Assembly: GCF_001640805.2 (NCBI RefSeq)
Contig: NC_066855.1
Span: 3,623,867-3,687,866, forward strand
Direction: 5' to 3'
DNA length: 64,000 nt
From: Lates calcarifer
Lineage: Eukaryota; Chordata; Actinopteri; Centropomidae
In this document: positions 1-11,110 of the stretch, piece by piece
Position numbering within the stretch: the first letter of the stretch is position 1
Layout of the letters: each line of letters starts with the position of its first letter
Translations under genes and position numbers: made by a program
The notes under the pieces: generated by a model
What the model saw: only the letters and a program-made list of their open reading frames with translations
Database searches by the model: none
What the model was told of the DNA's origin: nothing

Positions 1-1135
1 AGAGGGTTTGGAGTGAGCATGAAAGAGGTTTCAGCTCCTTCAGATCCCAATGATCAGTGGAGTAGCTCAGAATTGCTCAAATTACTACAGCAGCAGGTTT
101 TGAAAAATACAAATGACCGTCACACATTCAGCCGACTATAATTTTCAAGTAATTGTGTTTTTTAGTTGACATTTAGCATGTGTTAGCCTGGCTGTCTGAC
201 ATATTAATGTGTAGCCGAATCTAACAGTAATGGCCAAACAGAGTTTTCTTTTTTTCTTTCTTGATAGATACAGTGGCAAAAAAATTAGTCCCTTTGGAAT
301 TAATTGGTCATAAAATTTGATCTGATCTTCATTAAAGTTACAAGAACAGACAAACACAGTGTGCTTTAACTGATAACTGGTAGCTGTAGCACGTTGGTAT
401 CCTGCGCGCTGTTTTCAACATGTGTAATGCTGCGTGATCTTCCCAAACACAGAGCTTGTTGTGTGTTGTGTCAAGCTGCTCTTTGGCAAAGTAAAGGCGT
501 GCAGCAGTATTTTATATTCTCCTCATGGTGTTCTGCGTTGGACGTCATGCTCCATGATTTGTGTATGGTAGACATAAGAATAGAGATGCTTTCAATATGG
601 ACAAGGACAATGCAGTTATTCATGGGCTATATGTTAAAATAGATTGTGTTTGTTCATGATTGTAAGTTAGATGAAGATTTGACCATATATTAAGATACAT
701 TTATACATAAATGCAGATTATTCCAAAGGCTTCACTTGTTCTTGCTGCTCTAATGCAAACATTATCTAGTGTTTTCCATCTCTACATTTGTCTTGGATTA
801 CTTTCTTTGTTCAGTGTTTTATAGTAGCTACCATAAAAGTATGATTTAGCAATAAAGATGCTGTTCTCTGAGAGTCAGATAGATGCTCTGTGTAACTTCT
901 CTCAGTGGAAAAAAGTAAAACCTAATTTTATCAAAGCAGTTCATCTGAGGAATGGAACAAAAGTGCACCATTAATCCAGCAAGTGGGGAGTGAAAAGTGG
1001 GATTTTGTTATTTCTCCATTTCAAAACTGAAGGTTATTAGTTTATGCATATTGCTGTGTGTAGTGCCTGTGTTTTTTTTATGCATTTGAAGTAGTTTTAG
1101 TGCAGAAGTCTCACCCTGGTCTCTCTCCTCTGCAG
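1..1135 (+). other. snx29: snx29 intron upstream of exon a (partial)
   Basis: This is the 3' part of the intron preceding the first clear snx29 exon. It ends in a good polypyrimidine tract and CTCTGCAG acceptor at 1134-1135. The first 141 bases are open in frame 1 but show no similarity to snx29 that I recognise. A donor-like GTGAGC at 13-18 could mean that bases 1-12 are the tail of the previous exon, but this cannot be decided from so few bases. Otherwise the stretch is AT-rich and holds no gene I can support. Confidence 0.6.
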
Positions 1136-1199
1136 TGGAGCTGCGTCAGGCCATTGTAGCCATGATGAACAGGAAGGACGAGCTGGAGGAACAAAACAC
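1136..1199 (+). CDS. snx29: snx29 exon a: start of the central coiled-coil
   Basis: Internal exon of sorting nexin 29, a RUN- and PX-domain protein thought to act at phosphoinositide-containing membranes; its exact cellular role is poorly defined. It starts after CTCTGCAG with two bases finishing a codon, then reads ELRQAIVAMMNRKDELEE followed by Q-N. This closely matches vertebrate SNX29 as I recall it and is heptad-like and charged, fitting the central coiled-coil. It ends at the donor GTACGT (1200-1205) with two bases (AC) of a split codon, which joins exon b as ACG (Thr). An alternative donor at 1204 would put exon b out of frame, so it was rejected. A CA-rich tract begins about 50 nt downstream. 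The 64-nt exon leaves the frame if skipped. Confidence 0.9.
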
Positions 1200-1918
1200 G
1201 TACGTTGGGATATATCCTTCCTTATCTGCCGTTTGCAAACCCTCCAAAACACACACACTTACACACACACAGACACTCACACTCAGACTGGAAGAAGATA
1301 TCGGATGACCTTTCTGTATAAATTGTGCCAGCTTGTTTTCTTTTCATCCTGAGACGAGAGGCAGTTTTGTGCTGACTTGAGGCAGGAGACAGTTTTGTTG
1401 TGGTTTTGTTTTTCGCAATAAGCCACCAGAGACTGTGATTTACACCCATTTAACAGCTGCTGAAATGGATCGTTGAGCAAACTGCAAAGCGTAGCTCAAT
1501 AAAATTCAGCTGGAATGACCAGAAAACCCAGTATTATGTTTAGACATCTTTGTGAATAATCGTAATTAATGTGAGTCGTCTGCCAAGCAGTATTTAGATT
1601 TTTATGATAAACTGTGATTTGTACTTGTGGTATTAAATTAACAACGGTGCAGTCACAGATGTGTGTTAAGTGTTTTATATCAGAGCTGAATGTGATTCAT
1701 CTACTCAGTTATTACAGCAATTACAGAAGCTTAATAATGTTTATGTAATCTAGTGTTTATGATACAAATATTACCAGAATGTCGACATTTAGTGTGTCTA
1801 AATGGAGAGGATTAGGTTTGTGTAAGGCGCATCACCTGAATATAACTGGGACAGAGAGCTGTATTATTTTCTATGCAATCGTGTTACATGCATGTGATCT
1901 ACTTCCTGTGGTTGACAG
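1200..1918 (+). other. snx29: snx29 intron a-b
   Basis: A 719-bp GT-AG phase 2 intron. It holds an imperfect CA tract at 1249-1284 and then unremarkable AT-rich sequence up to the acceptor GGTTGACAG. Short open frames on both strands here look like chance and have no recognisable domains. Confidence 0.85.
1249..1284 (+). repeat. Imperfect (CA)n tract downstream of exon a
   Basis: AC dinucleotides with TT and G interruptions, lying about 50 nt inside the intron after the exon a donor. CA repeats close to donors are known hnRNP L binding sites, so this could influence splicing; that is inference here. Confidence 0.85.
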
Positions 1919-2047
1919 GTCTCTTCGCTGCCTGCTGGATGGGGAGATGGAGCACTCAGCAGGCCTGAGGCAAGAAACCGATCTGCTGAAGAAGAAGCTG
2001 GCAGAGCTGGAGGAGAGACACACAGCCAAGGTCCAGGCACTGGCCAG
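1919..2047 (+). CDS. snx29: snx29 exon b: central coiled-coil
   Basis: Internal exon of sorting nexin 29. After the acceptor TTGACAG the first base completes a Thr codon with exon a. It then reads SLRCLLDGEMEHSAGLRQ, continues through a Leu/Lys/Glu-rich segment (LLKKKLAELEER), and ends with KVQALA plus AG of an Arg codon. The same order of motifs is found in vertebrate SNX29, and the heptad-like leucines (LL..K.LAEL) indicate coiled-coil. The donor GTAAGC at 2048 is strong. Length is 129 nt (43 codons) with phase 2 on both sides, so skipping would delete 43 residues without changing the frame. The window gives no evidence that this happens. Confidence 0.95.
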
Positions 2048-2117
2048 GTAAGCAGCAGCTCGGATGTCTATAGAGTGTACTTTACTGAGCCACTTTCTCA
2101 CAAAACTGCCAAAAATT

Positions 2118-2197
2118 CAGTTTCTAGCTTCTCAAATTTTAGCCATTGCTGCTTTTCTTTGTCTTAATTTTAAGTAAACAAAGTGACTTTGGGTTTT
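2118..2197 (-). repeat. Fragment of a common teleost interspersed repeat
   Basis: Contains the words CTTCTCAAATTTTAGC, TTGCTGCTTTTCTTTGTC and TAAGTAAAC..CTTTGGG, which I recognise from a very common dispersed fish repeat. Another piece of what looks like the same family, in the opposite orientation, is at 33660-33880. It is old and diverged. The class is uncertain (probably non-autonomous). Confidence 0.5.
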
Positions 2198-5100
2198 CTG
2201 CTAGTAGGAAAGAAAAAAGCATTTGAAGATGTCACCTTGTGCTGTCCTAACAGACATTTTTCAGTATTTTCTGCATTATTGTCTTGCACAGAAAATGGAC
2301 CCACTTATGACTGAAGACGTTGCCAAAAGATTTTCCAAACTCCAAACAAAGTTATCCTCTGTTTGCACCTGTGGTAGTTAAAGCGTGAAGTTTCCTAACA
2401 GAGTTCTGTACAGTAGAGTCATTACTGTCTTTTGTCACTATCTGCAACCAAGAAAATGCAACACTGAGAGTTACGTTGCACAAAAAAGAACCTCTAGTGA
2501 GGAGGAGGTAGTACGTCTCATGTCCAGTAAACACAGCTTTGAGTTTTTGTCTGGTGAAGAAAGGTTTACTGATGTTGTTTCTGCAGTCTTGAGCTGGTAA
2601 GCAGCAGGACGGTGCTAGTGAGAGGAATTATTCCAAAGCAGAGTTCAGGAAAACATTTTAAAAACGTTATCACTTGACACTGTAATGGTTGCGTCATTGA
2701 TACTGACCATTAACCTGTCAACCCCCTGCAGATAAAATGTATAATGGCTGTTTTGTGCTGTTTGACAGTATACATTTTGCATAATGTGGATTTAATTCCA
2801 TGGCCATCCAACCCATCTAAACTGACCTTTCTCACAGCAGATAGTTTGATCTGTCGTAACAGGAAACACACAGTGTCCCTAATAACATTAACAAAGGCTG
2901 TGAGGGGTAGAGTTGTTTTTTAACATCAGTAGTTACACCTGTGTGGTCAGAGACGACGAGCCAGTTCGTGAACTTTTGTTTCCCTCCGTGTATTTGTTGT
3001 ACTGTATCTACAAATTTAAACAGAGAACTTTCCAGTCAGCACAGCATCAGTAAACATTGTGTAAAAGCTCTAATAGCCCAGAGGACCTTCATGTCTGTGA
3101 TTAAAGCTGCTTTGTTGCTGCTGATTGTGCTGGGCTGTGCCTCGTACCTACAGTAGCTGCATCACTGTTTTACACATAATCACAGTAATTACTGCTATAC
3201 CCAGACAGGAAAAGGAACTGTATTTGTGTAAGTATCAATGTTAAGCCGCCACATCCAGTTCAAACCGCTCATGATTAAAAAGTATTGGAGGATGAATGTC
3301 AGGGACTTTTTCCCTTTCGGGTGCATTGTGGAGTGTAACATTTTCCTTCCTTGGATCAAACATGCGCACTTTTGCCAATAAGTGACCACCTACAGTTTCC
3401 CTGAAAGTGAATTGCGTCACCTCAGCATCTACAATTGATTGCCTGTATGCCAGGAGTCTTCAGTTGAGCCCTGAGCCCTTTAAATAGAGGATTAGTCATC
3501 CTCCAGCAGTCTAAACAGAAAGCCCCAGCAAGTCTGTGTTCAGATTGTAGCCACCAGCTAGGATTGATCGAGTTACTCAAAGTTAAGTGTGTAGGGACTG
3601 CTAAAGCTGATGGGTTTGTAGTCTGGAGAGGACGGTGCAGATGATGAGGGCTTTTTAATATGTGGCGATTTTCATGTTCACATGGAGCACTTTAACGGAG
3701 TGGAAATGGCGAGAGAGGAGTAGAGGAGGATACGAGTGTACCAGGAGCAAATGGTGGCCTCACAATTGCCTGACTTCTCTCTGCGGGTGACTGTGACATA
3801 CTGTGTGCTTCTCCACACAACCAAACACATGCAGACACACAAAGCCGATTCTATAGTCTGCCCGCTAAATCTCAAGTGCTGCTTTTCCTTCTCAGCCAAA
3901 TCTGTCTCGATCAATAGCGGCTATAAATACCACTGAAGGAGCAGCTAGCCACTGAATGAGGGTTTGAAGCTGTCAGCATCATTCAGTGAAAGAGGCTACT
4001 GGCAACCGTTGCTACGTACCCCACAATTCTTTGTGATTCTCTCGCACTAAGGGCGAACTGCGAACCAGAAAGCCTGACATAAAATCTGACACCGAGCAGT
4101 AACATCTTAACACATGAATGGACTGTTGGCTTCCTTGTTGACCAACAGCTCGCTCAAGTGCTTTGCAGCTGTTGAGTTAATTGAGATGTTATTTGAGACA
4201 GATTATTTAATCTGCTCTAACTTTGACAGGAATCACTGCTGCTAGCAGAGATGTTCAGGTTTAATGTTTATCTTCAGCACCAGATGGTCTTGCTGTTTGA
4301 GGAAGATGCCGCCAGTCATCTGCTTATTTTAGTGCTTCTCCTAGTAATACTACTTTTATAGTAGAGCGGCACCCAAACCCGAAGAAGTGGCATCTGTGTA
4401 TGTGTATGTGTGTGTATGTCTTGAGCCCGTCTGTATATGGGGGTGGCAGAGGATGAGCGAGTCGCCATAGATAGGTTTCTGCTGACGTAGGCTCCGGCAG
4501 AGGGGAGTGGGCTAAAACGAGCCCCTGCTCACTTGCTCAGTTACTCACACACAAAACTCGGTTATACAGCAGGACCCTTACTCACACAACCGTCCAAATA
4601 TAACATGAAAATGTAAGACCCCTACTCGCACGTTGACACATAGCAGCCCACATCCTCGCTCCCAGCTTCTTCCAGACTGTAGAAATCTGTGCGCACATGC
4701 AACAATCCAAATGTATACTCGTACTGAGTGTGTATGTGTTGAGTGGTATTGCATTTGGCTAAAAGTTATGCAACAAGGAATTACTGCAGGGCTTTAGTTT
4801 TAACTAGTAGTAACCTAATAAAGTAGCATCCACATGTAATAGCTATTAGTTAAGTGTATTATTGTCTAAATGCTAAATTGATGGAGAAGTTTCCTTTTAT
4901 GTTGAAAACCTTAACAACAGACAACTGTGATATTTTTTGTTGAAATATGTTTGTGATTATGCTCGGCACAAAAATATCTTGTTTAATAAAATGGAAACAT
5001 CCCAGTGGAATTGTAATTCATAGAAAAGTAGATAAATAGTTATTTAATAAATGTAAAATGTAAACAATGGGTTTACTGAATTTTTATGATAAGGAAATTC

Positions 5101-5419
5101 ATACACACAATATGTTTTGGTAAGAAACGCTGAATGTTAACGTCCTTTTATTTACAAGAAAACTCCACCGAGCAGCTTGAGATCACAGTTGAATATTTGT
5201 CAGAAACCATCGCGATGAAATATTTCCCTCAAATTTTTCAGCCCTGAGATTGAAATTTAAACATTTCTGAAAATCAAACTCCCACATGATCTCTGGCACA
5301 GCGCCTTTTATTTAGTTACTGCCACTGCTAATGATAACAGACATTGAGTCATTAAAAAAACTGTAGCCTTGCTCTGAATGTCTAACCCTCACGCTCACTC
5401 CCTTAAGGATGGCAGTTCA

Positions 5420-5449
5420 GACACACACTCACACACACACACACACACA
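5420..5449 (+). repeat. (CA)n microsatellite
   Basis: Near-perfect AC dinucleotide array with one CTCA interruption near its start. A second, more degenerate CA-rich stretch follows at 5625-5665. It accounts for the His-Thr-rich open frames seen here, which are not genes. Confidence 0.9.
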
Positions 5450-8134
5450 TCCACAAACTCTTTCCCCACAACCATTTCTTGTCCCCCTTTTTAGACGTCA
5501 GTTGGCAGAGCAGAAAGCAGGCCTCTCGCAGCAGGAAGACGGGAAGGCAGCCAGTCGAGTGGGCTCGGGCCAGGAAGTGGTACCTCGTCACAGAGGAGTG
5601 GGGGTGGTTGGACAGGCGGACACATACTCAAACACACACACTCACGCATATACACTCACACACAAAAGAAACGGGAGCAGATGCCTTTTTCTTAGCTGGC
5701 AGAGCTGTCGTCTTTTCTCCAGGCAGTCTGGTGCGGCTGATCTAAGAAGTGGCAGAAAGCGCGGCTGTGAAGTTTGCCTAGTTTACTTGTTGGGAGTGTT
5801 TAGGCTCGCTGTTTTCTTTCTTTGGGAAGTCAATTATGTCACTCTGCCCAGGGGGGTCTTTTGCCTTCAGTGCTGAAGTTTTAACAACGCAGCCCTGCAC
5901 CCCAGCCTACCCTTGTTTTGCCAGAGTTTTGTGGATAAATATAAATATATATGTTTGTGTGTATGTGCTCATACAGCTCTGGGCATCGGGCCTTTGGAAG
6001 TGTGACACAACAGTGTGTGCTTGAAGTGTTTTTTTCTCTCTGAGAGGCTGAGCAGTAAATTGCACTCAAGAGCATTACCCAGCGACGGAGCTGTCTGTCT
6101 CTGAGGGCGTCTTTGCACCTCTCATTTACTACTTCCAAACAAAACCAGACCGTACCTGAAGAACAGCCAATTTAGCTGTGTTTATTGCACATTAAGACGA
6201 CTACCGAGCACAGGGATAATAAAGGAAAGGGGGCGGGGTATAAGAAAGAGAGAGAGAGAAAAAAATCACCCCAGGGCATCAACTCAACTTAGTAATTACT
6301 GCGTGTAGTCTAAGTTTAAGTTTTCCTCCTGAGATTCTTTTTTTTTTGAGAATCCTCCATCCTCTCTCTCTCTAATAGTCTGTTACAGTATTTGCTTTTT
6401 ATAAAGCACACTCACAAACTTTACAGTCGTCGCTGACTTTTCCTCTTTTTCACAAAATATTAACGACTTCTTTATCTCTCAAACACAGTTTCCTGTTCTT
6501 TCACCATCTTCATTCGCTCACAGAGCAGTCGCAGTTTCTTTAAATCTGTCTCTGAGGCACACAGCCTTCCTCTCTCCCACTGTTTCTTTTGCTCACCAAA
6601 ACAGCCACAAACTCTTCTCATGCACATGTCTTTCTCCCTTTGCCTCTCACATGGAAGAAGATGAGATGACTTCAACAGTTTTATTAACCAACATAGTTAA
6701 TAGGCTTATCCTCTGAGCAGACATTCAATTCTAACAATATTTCTGGGTCAGGCTATCGCCCCTTAATGAGAAAGCGGTTTGTGGCTGGTCCCACATCAGC
6801 CGGACGAAAGGATGCAGTTGTCGCACACAGAGATGCCGACGAAGTACTTCACTTCCGACGCACTCTTTTAAAACTTTGCCATCCCTGAAGGCGGAGCAGA
6901 GTTTCAGATGAGTTTCAAAACACTCGATGTTTGCAGCGATCCAACATTCACCAGAAGCATCAGACAACGTAATGGATCGCTCTCAGTTAGAAAGCATCGG
7001 CAGAGAGCCAAAGCTGCAGTTTCTTGATACAGTTTTGGGGTTCAGAAAATTGCACAGTGCTGTAGCTCCCAGGGGGCTTTGTAGTTTAGTTATGTTTCGT
7101 ATCAGTCATTTGTCTTCTCTCCTGTGAGTCTGAATAATGCTTGTCCTCTAAAGTGAGTTTGTAAAGATGGACTTGCCAGAGGCCTTTAGGAAGTTAACGA
7201 AATGTACGATTGCATTTAAGCGTATGGATGCAATGTACACACTGTGTATTCAGGTACACACAGCAGAATTCAGAAGAACATAAAACAGAAAATACATAAC
7301 ATTCCTCTGCTGAAACCCTGCATTTGATTTAACATATGGTGGCTAGAACTGCTGTATGACCCGGGGGAAGCCACTTCAATTCAAACAGGACACAGAGGGT
7401 GCGTTACACACCTTCAAGTTGTGTTTTTTCAGTCTGCTCTGAAATTGCGTTTGAAAACATACTGCTCAGCTCAGGCTGTTGTAAGAGCGATGCTCCATCA
7501 TAACCTGCAGGACACCTGCTTATTTACATCGTGACACCGACAGCTCCTGTAATATCAGCTGACAGCAGCATCAAATTTCCCTCGAGACCTCTTATGTTGT
7601 GTACACACATCAAGATGTTGGCTTGATGTACATCCATGTCAGGAGTTTTATTTTCACGTGTGCTTGGCTCCTGTCATTGAATGTGGAATTTTTTCTTCTG
7701 GTTATTTTGTCAGTACATCTTTTCATGCCAGAGGTGGTGCACTGGGAACATGCATGTCTCTTTACGCGAGTATCCATACATCGACTGGCTGCTCCAGTTG
7801 ATATTACAGTAGTAACATTTACTTACAACTTATGTTTGCTTTGAAGTTGTAATTGGAATCAGTCTCTAAAAAAAATCTGTATTAATTACAATAATAGCTG
7901 ATACTCGTCTGTCTAATTATCAGTAATTCTCTTTTAGTATTGAACAACACTGAGGCTGACACAGTGTATTTCAAATAGTGACATTTTCCCTGTTTAAACA
8001 TTCCTTTTGTTTTCAGTTCGAGCTGTGTTTGAAATGACAAGCACATTACATCAGCAGAATTTCTTCAGCTGTATCAGGAGCGATCCATAATTCAGCAAAA
8101 TGTGTCCATTCACAGGTGTAACACTTTAAGTTTG

Positions 8135-8203
8135 TTTTGTTTGGAGAATCATTTATTCACAGCAATGAAGATTTGCTGTGAATAAATGATTCTCTGAACA
8201 AAG
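8135..8203 (+). other. 69-nt intronic hairpin (candidate structured RNA or palindrome)
   Basis: The arms 8144-8164 and 8174-8194 are perfect 21-nt reverse complements around a 9-nt loop (ATGAAGATT). In sense-strand RNA the pairing extends without a bulge to 8135 and 8203, giving a 30-pair stem that includes three G-U wobbles (8143-8195, 8142-8196, 8135-8203). On the antisense strand those positions would be A-C mismatches, so the fold favours transcripts in the snx29 direction. Length and shape are compatible with a pre-miRNA or similar hairpin RNA. I recognise no known microRNA. It could also be a bare palindrome left by a mutational event. Confidence 0.5.
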
Positions 8204-8440
8204 ACGACTGAACAAACAGTCGTGCTCTTGAATAACTGAATAACTTTCGACAGCATCTAAACTTGTGATGAGTTGTTAGAGCTGTTGACATTATGTAGGT
8301 ACATAATGGATTGTAAGCATCTTAAAAACACAGACTGATAGAGCATGTTAGACCTCAGAGTAGAGCCGCAGGATAACAGCCTGTAGACACACTGGAAAAA
8401 GCTGATATGGCTAATGTGTTAGCAAAAAAATCCTTATTTA

Positions 8441-8610
8441 CTCAGCCAGAAAATATGGAGCAACATTAGCATGCATGTGGAGCCTTGTTCCTGGACACCT
8501 GAGGAATGTTAAGTCCAGTTATTTTATCTTCTTTTTGCTCTGATTCACCAACCCCTGAGAAAGATATCTGGCTTTTTAGCTGCAAAATGCTCGACTATGT
8601 TCACCTGCTA
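8441..8610 (+). repeat. Dispersed repeat family copy 1
   Basis: Head fragment of a diverged dispersed repeat: CCAGAAAATATGGAGCAACATTAGC.. then ..CCTGAGAAAGATATCTGGC and CTATGTTCACCTGC. Two other copies in the same orientation lie at 37393-37740 and 47103-47460 and share GAGCAACA(T/C)TA.C and TGAG(G/A)(G/A)A(A/G)ATATCTG. I recall this as a common teleost interspersed repeat of unknown class. Confidence 0.5.
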
Positions 8611-8680
8611 CAAGATTTAAATGTGCACAGTGGGGTCCAGAAGTCTGAGACCACATATATATTTACTGTTTATCTATATT

Positions 8681-9400
8681 GTACCAGCCAAAAGTTTTAG
8701 AACACCCCCATTTTTCGTGTTTTATTGAAATTTAAGCAGCTCGAGTCCAGTGAATAACTTTAAATGGTATAAAGGTCAGTGGGAAACTGCCCGAGGTAGA
8801 AAAACAAAAAAAGTTTAGGTCACCAAAAAAATTAAACAGAAAGCAGGACTTTTTCAGCGATTAAGAACTCACAGCCTCCCAGGAGCAATGGAAGTAAATG
8901 AGGCCTTGAACATTAATGCAAACAATTCCTCCAGGTGCCTCAACGTTTGTCTTTACAAAGGCAGTGCTGGAACAAACTGTAACTACACCTTCTGATGCAT
9001 TATTAGGACAATTCTGTACTTCAGGAAGTGTTATTCTATATTACTGTCAGAAAGGTGGACAGACTGTTTGGTCAGGGGTTCATCCCACAGCAAAAATAAT
9101 GACCCAAAACATCAGAGGAAAAGAACCAGACAGTGGCTTCAAATGATGGAAGACCAGCACAGTCTCTAAACTTAAACCCCTTTGAGATGATTTGGGGATG
9201 AGCTGGACAGAAGGTGAAAGCAAAGTAACCTACAAGTACAACACATTCATGGGAACTTCTGCAACAGTGTTGGGACAAACTTTCCAAACAACATCTCAGT
9301 TCCATTGTAGATTCAGAAAGAAGTGTGAGTGCAAAGTAAGCAGATGTGTTTATGTGAACTTGATGATTGATGTTTTCTCCTTTGTAAAGATGAAGTAGTG
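8681..9400 (+). mobile_element. Degenerate Tc1-like DNA transposon
   Basis: The left end GTACCAGCCAAAAGTTTTAG and following AACACCCCCATTTTTC look like a Tc1-family terminal inverted repeat. Downstream, broken + strand frames recall the C-terminal part of a Tc1 transposase: FGDELDRR (compare the usual LWDELDR) and ELLQQCWDKLSKQHLSSIV. Stops and frameshifts are numerous and no matching right inverted repeat is visible near 9400, so it is a dead, 3'-truncated copy. A second transposon-end-like word (GTGGGGTCCAGAAGTCTGAG) lies just upstream at 8632, possibly a nested older element. Confidence 0.65.
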
Positions 9401-9642
9401 TCACCTCTGTTTGTGTGAGGCTGAAAGGAACAAACAAGACAAAAGAGCTGAGGTGATTAAAGTATTAGTAAAAATAATTTAGTGTTTGCTAAAAGAGCAT
9501 TTTAACCTGAGCTTTCGCTATCAAAGCCAGTTCACTCACATTACTGTAATCTACCTGCTGGTATAACAACAGACACAATATTCATTCGCAGTAAAATGAG
9601 ATGGTTCTGAATATCCATGTATCTCCCCAAGCCCGGGCACAA

Positions 9643-9660
9643 ACACACACACACACACAC
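9643..9660 (+). repeat. (AC)9 microsatellite
   Basis: Short pure AC array preceded by GCACAA. No function is suggested. Confidence 0.9.
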
Positions 9661-9863
9661 TTAGAGCAAGTGGTGTGTATTAGCTATAATTTAATCAGGC
9701 TGGAACAGCGTCTGGGCTGCGGGTGGTTCTGATAACAACGATGTGGACGGCTCCTCGGAGAGCTCGTCGTGTGGATTCAGGAGGTCTCCCGGCAGGCGCC
9801 TCTTTTGTTGTTGGGGAATGAGGGCTGATAAGCAGGGCACCAAAAATCACCCATGGAGAATGA

Positions 9864-9893
9864 GGGGTTTGGGGGGGGGGCGGCGGCGGCGGA
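9864..9893 (+). repeat. G-rich tract with (CGG)4
   Basis: GGGG-TTT, a run of 10 G, then four CGG triplets. It has several G runs of at least two to four bases and could form a G-quadruplex in DNA or pre-mRNA. The opposite strand reads as a proline-rich open frame that is only a by-product of the repeat. Confidence 0.8.
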
Positions 9894-10025
9894 GCAAGAC
9901 AAAGGCTGTTAAATTTAACTGCCAAGGGCATAAAGCCACACTCCAACTCTGATTGATTTCCTCCCCAAAGTCGATGATGTTCAACCGGTTACGGCTTGTA
10001 AAGAGACTGCCTCAGCCGCAGTCTG

Positions 10026-10053
10026 ACACACACACACACACACACACACACAC
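10026..10053 (+). repeat. (AC)14 microsatellite
   Basis: Pure AC array ending in CCCCACCACCAC. Confidence 0.9.
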
Positions 10054-11110
10054 CCCACCACCACTTTTCTGAGCAGTGTTAATATATGATTGTAGCTTAA
10101 CTGGGCCGTAACTTTGATCCCATTTACACCTGCTATTAACCTACATCATCTACCCGACTCTTTATCTGACATGGCTGAATTTACATTTACACACACTGTT
10201 AAAATGCATCTGCAACAATACTGAAATGCAGTTTTGCTCTTGCTTGACAAAGGTCAGAGTACACACATTTCTTATTTAGAGTTACATCGAACAGACCTCA
10301 GACTGAGACTTTTGTCATGTAAAACTTTCTTGAATACTCTGCATACATAAAGCTACTTCCAGCCTGTGGATTTTGATTTGAGCATTATGCAGCAGACAAA
10401 GTTAATTTATGTGTTGTCAGTGCTGCACTTTATTGCAGCTTCAGAGATGTTTGTGCAGTGTTTCCCTCCCTTTCATTTCTTCTGATATGAATTTATATTG
10501 TTGATTTGAGTTTCTGACTGCTCTCTGATTCCCTAAACAATAACCGCAAGTGACTTGAATGAGAAAACACTGGTTTACACCACTGGCTTTGCTTTTGTCC
10601 AAGCTTTGCCCTGATGAAAGTCTAGCAAGTGAAATTTAAAATTTAGTTTGTGGACACCTGAACATCACACCCTCGTGTGACTGTTAAGCGTCTCCTACCA
10701 AAGATCATGGACGTTAATATGCTGTTATAATAGCCTTGTAGTAAAATGACTTTCCACAACATTTTGTGGCTCTGGTCAGGGCAGTCACTCCTCTACTACA
10801 AGCTAGGAAAACCATTTCTTTTTATGGCATTTCATTTTTATAGACAGTGACAGCCCCCAGCAAACTGTTTCTGTACTGAACTTGCTTTGTGGACGGGGAC
10901 ATGTGGAAACAGAAAAGGGTCATGTCCAAACTGTTACCTCAAGATTTCACTAAAGGACCAAACTCAAATGAGGAACAACAACCCCAACCCAAAAGTAAAC
11001 AAAAGTACGTGTACAGGTCTTTTTGCCATTCAACTTAAGATGTTACTACCCAGGCTGCCTGGATTTGGATTCACATGCAAAAGTTAATGATATGGTTTTG
11101 ACAGTTTCTA

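Noticed and set aside
1..141. Frame-1 open stretch at the start of the window as a coding exon
   Set aside because: It does not resemble SNX29 as I know it. Its best internal donor (CAG-GTTTTG at 96-97) is phase 0, whereas exon a needs one carried base, and the joined frame would hit a stop.
1201..1206. Alternative donor GTTGGG at 1204 for exon a
   Set aside because: It would put exon b in a frame that loses the conserved SLRCLLDGEMEH sequence.
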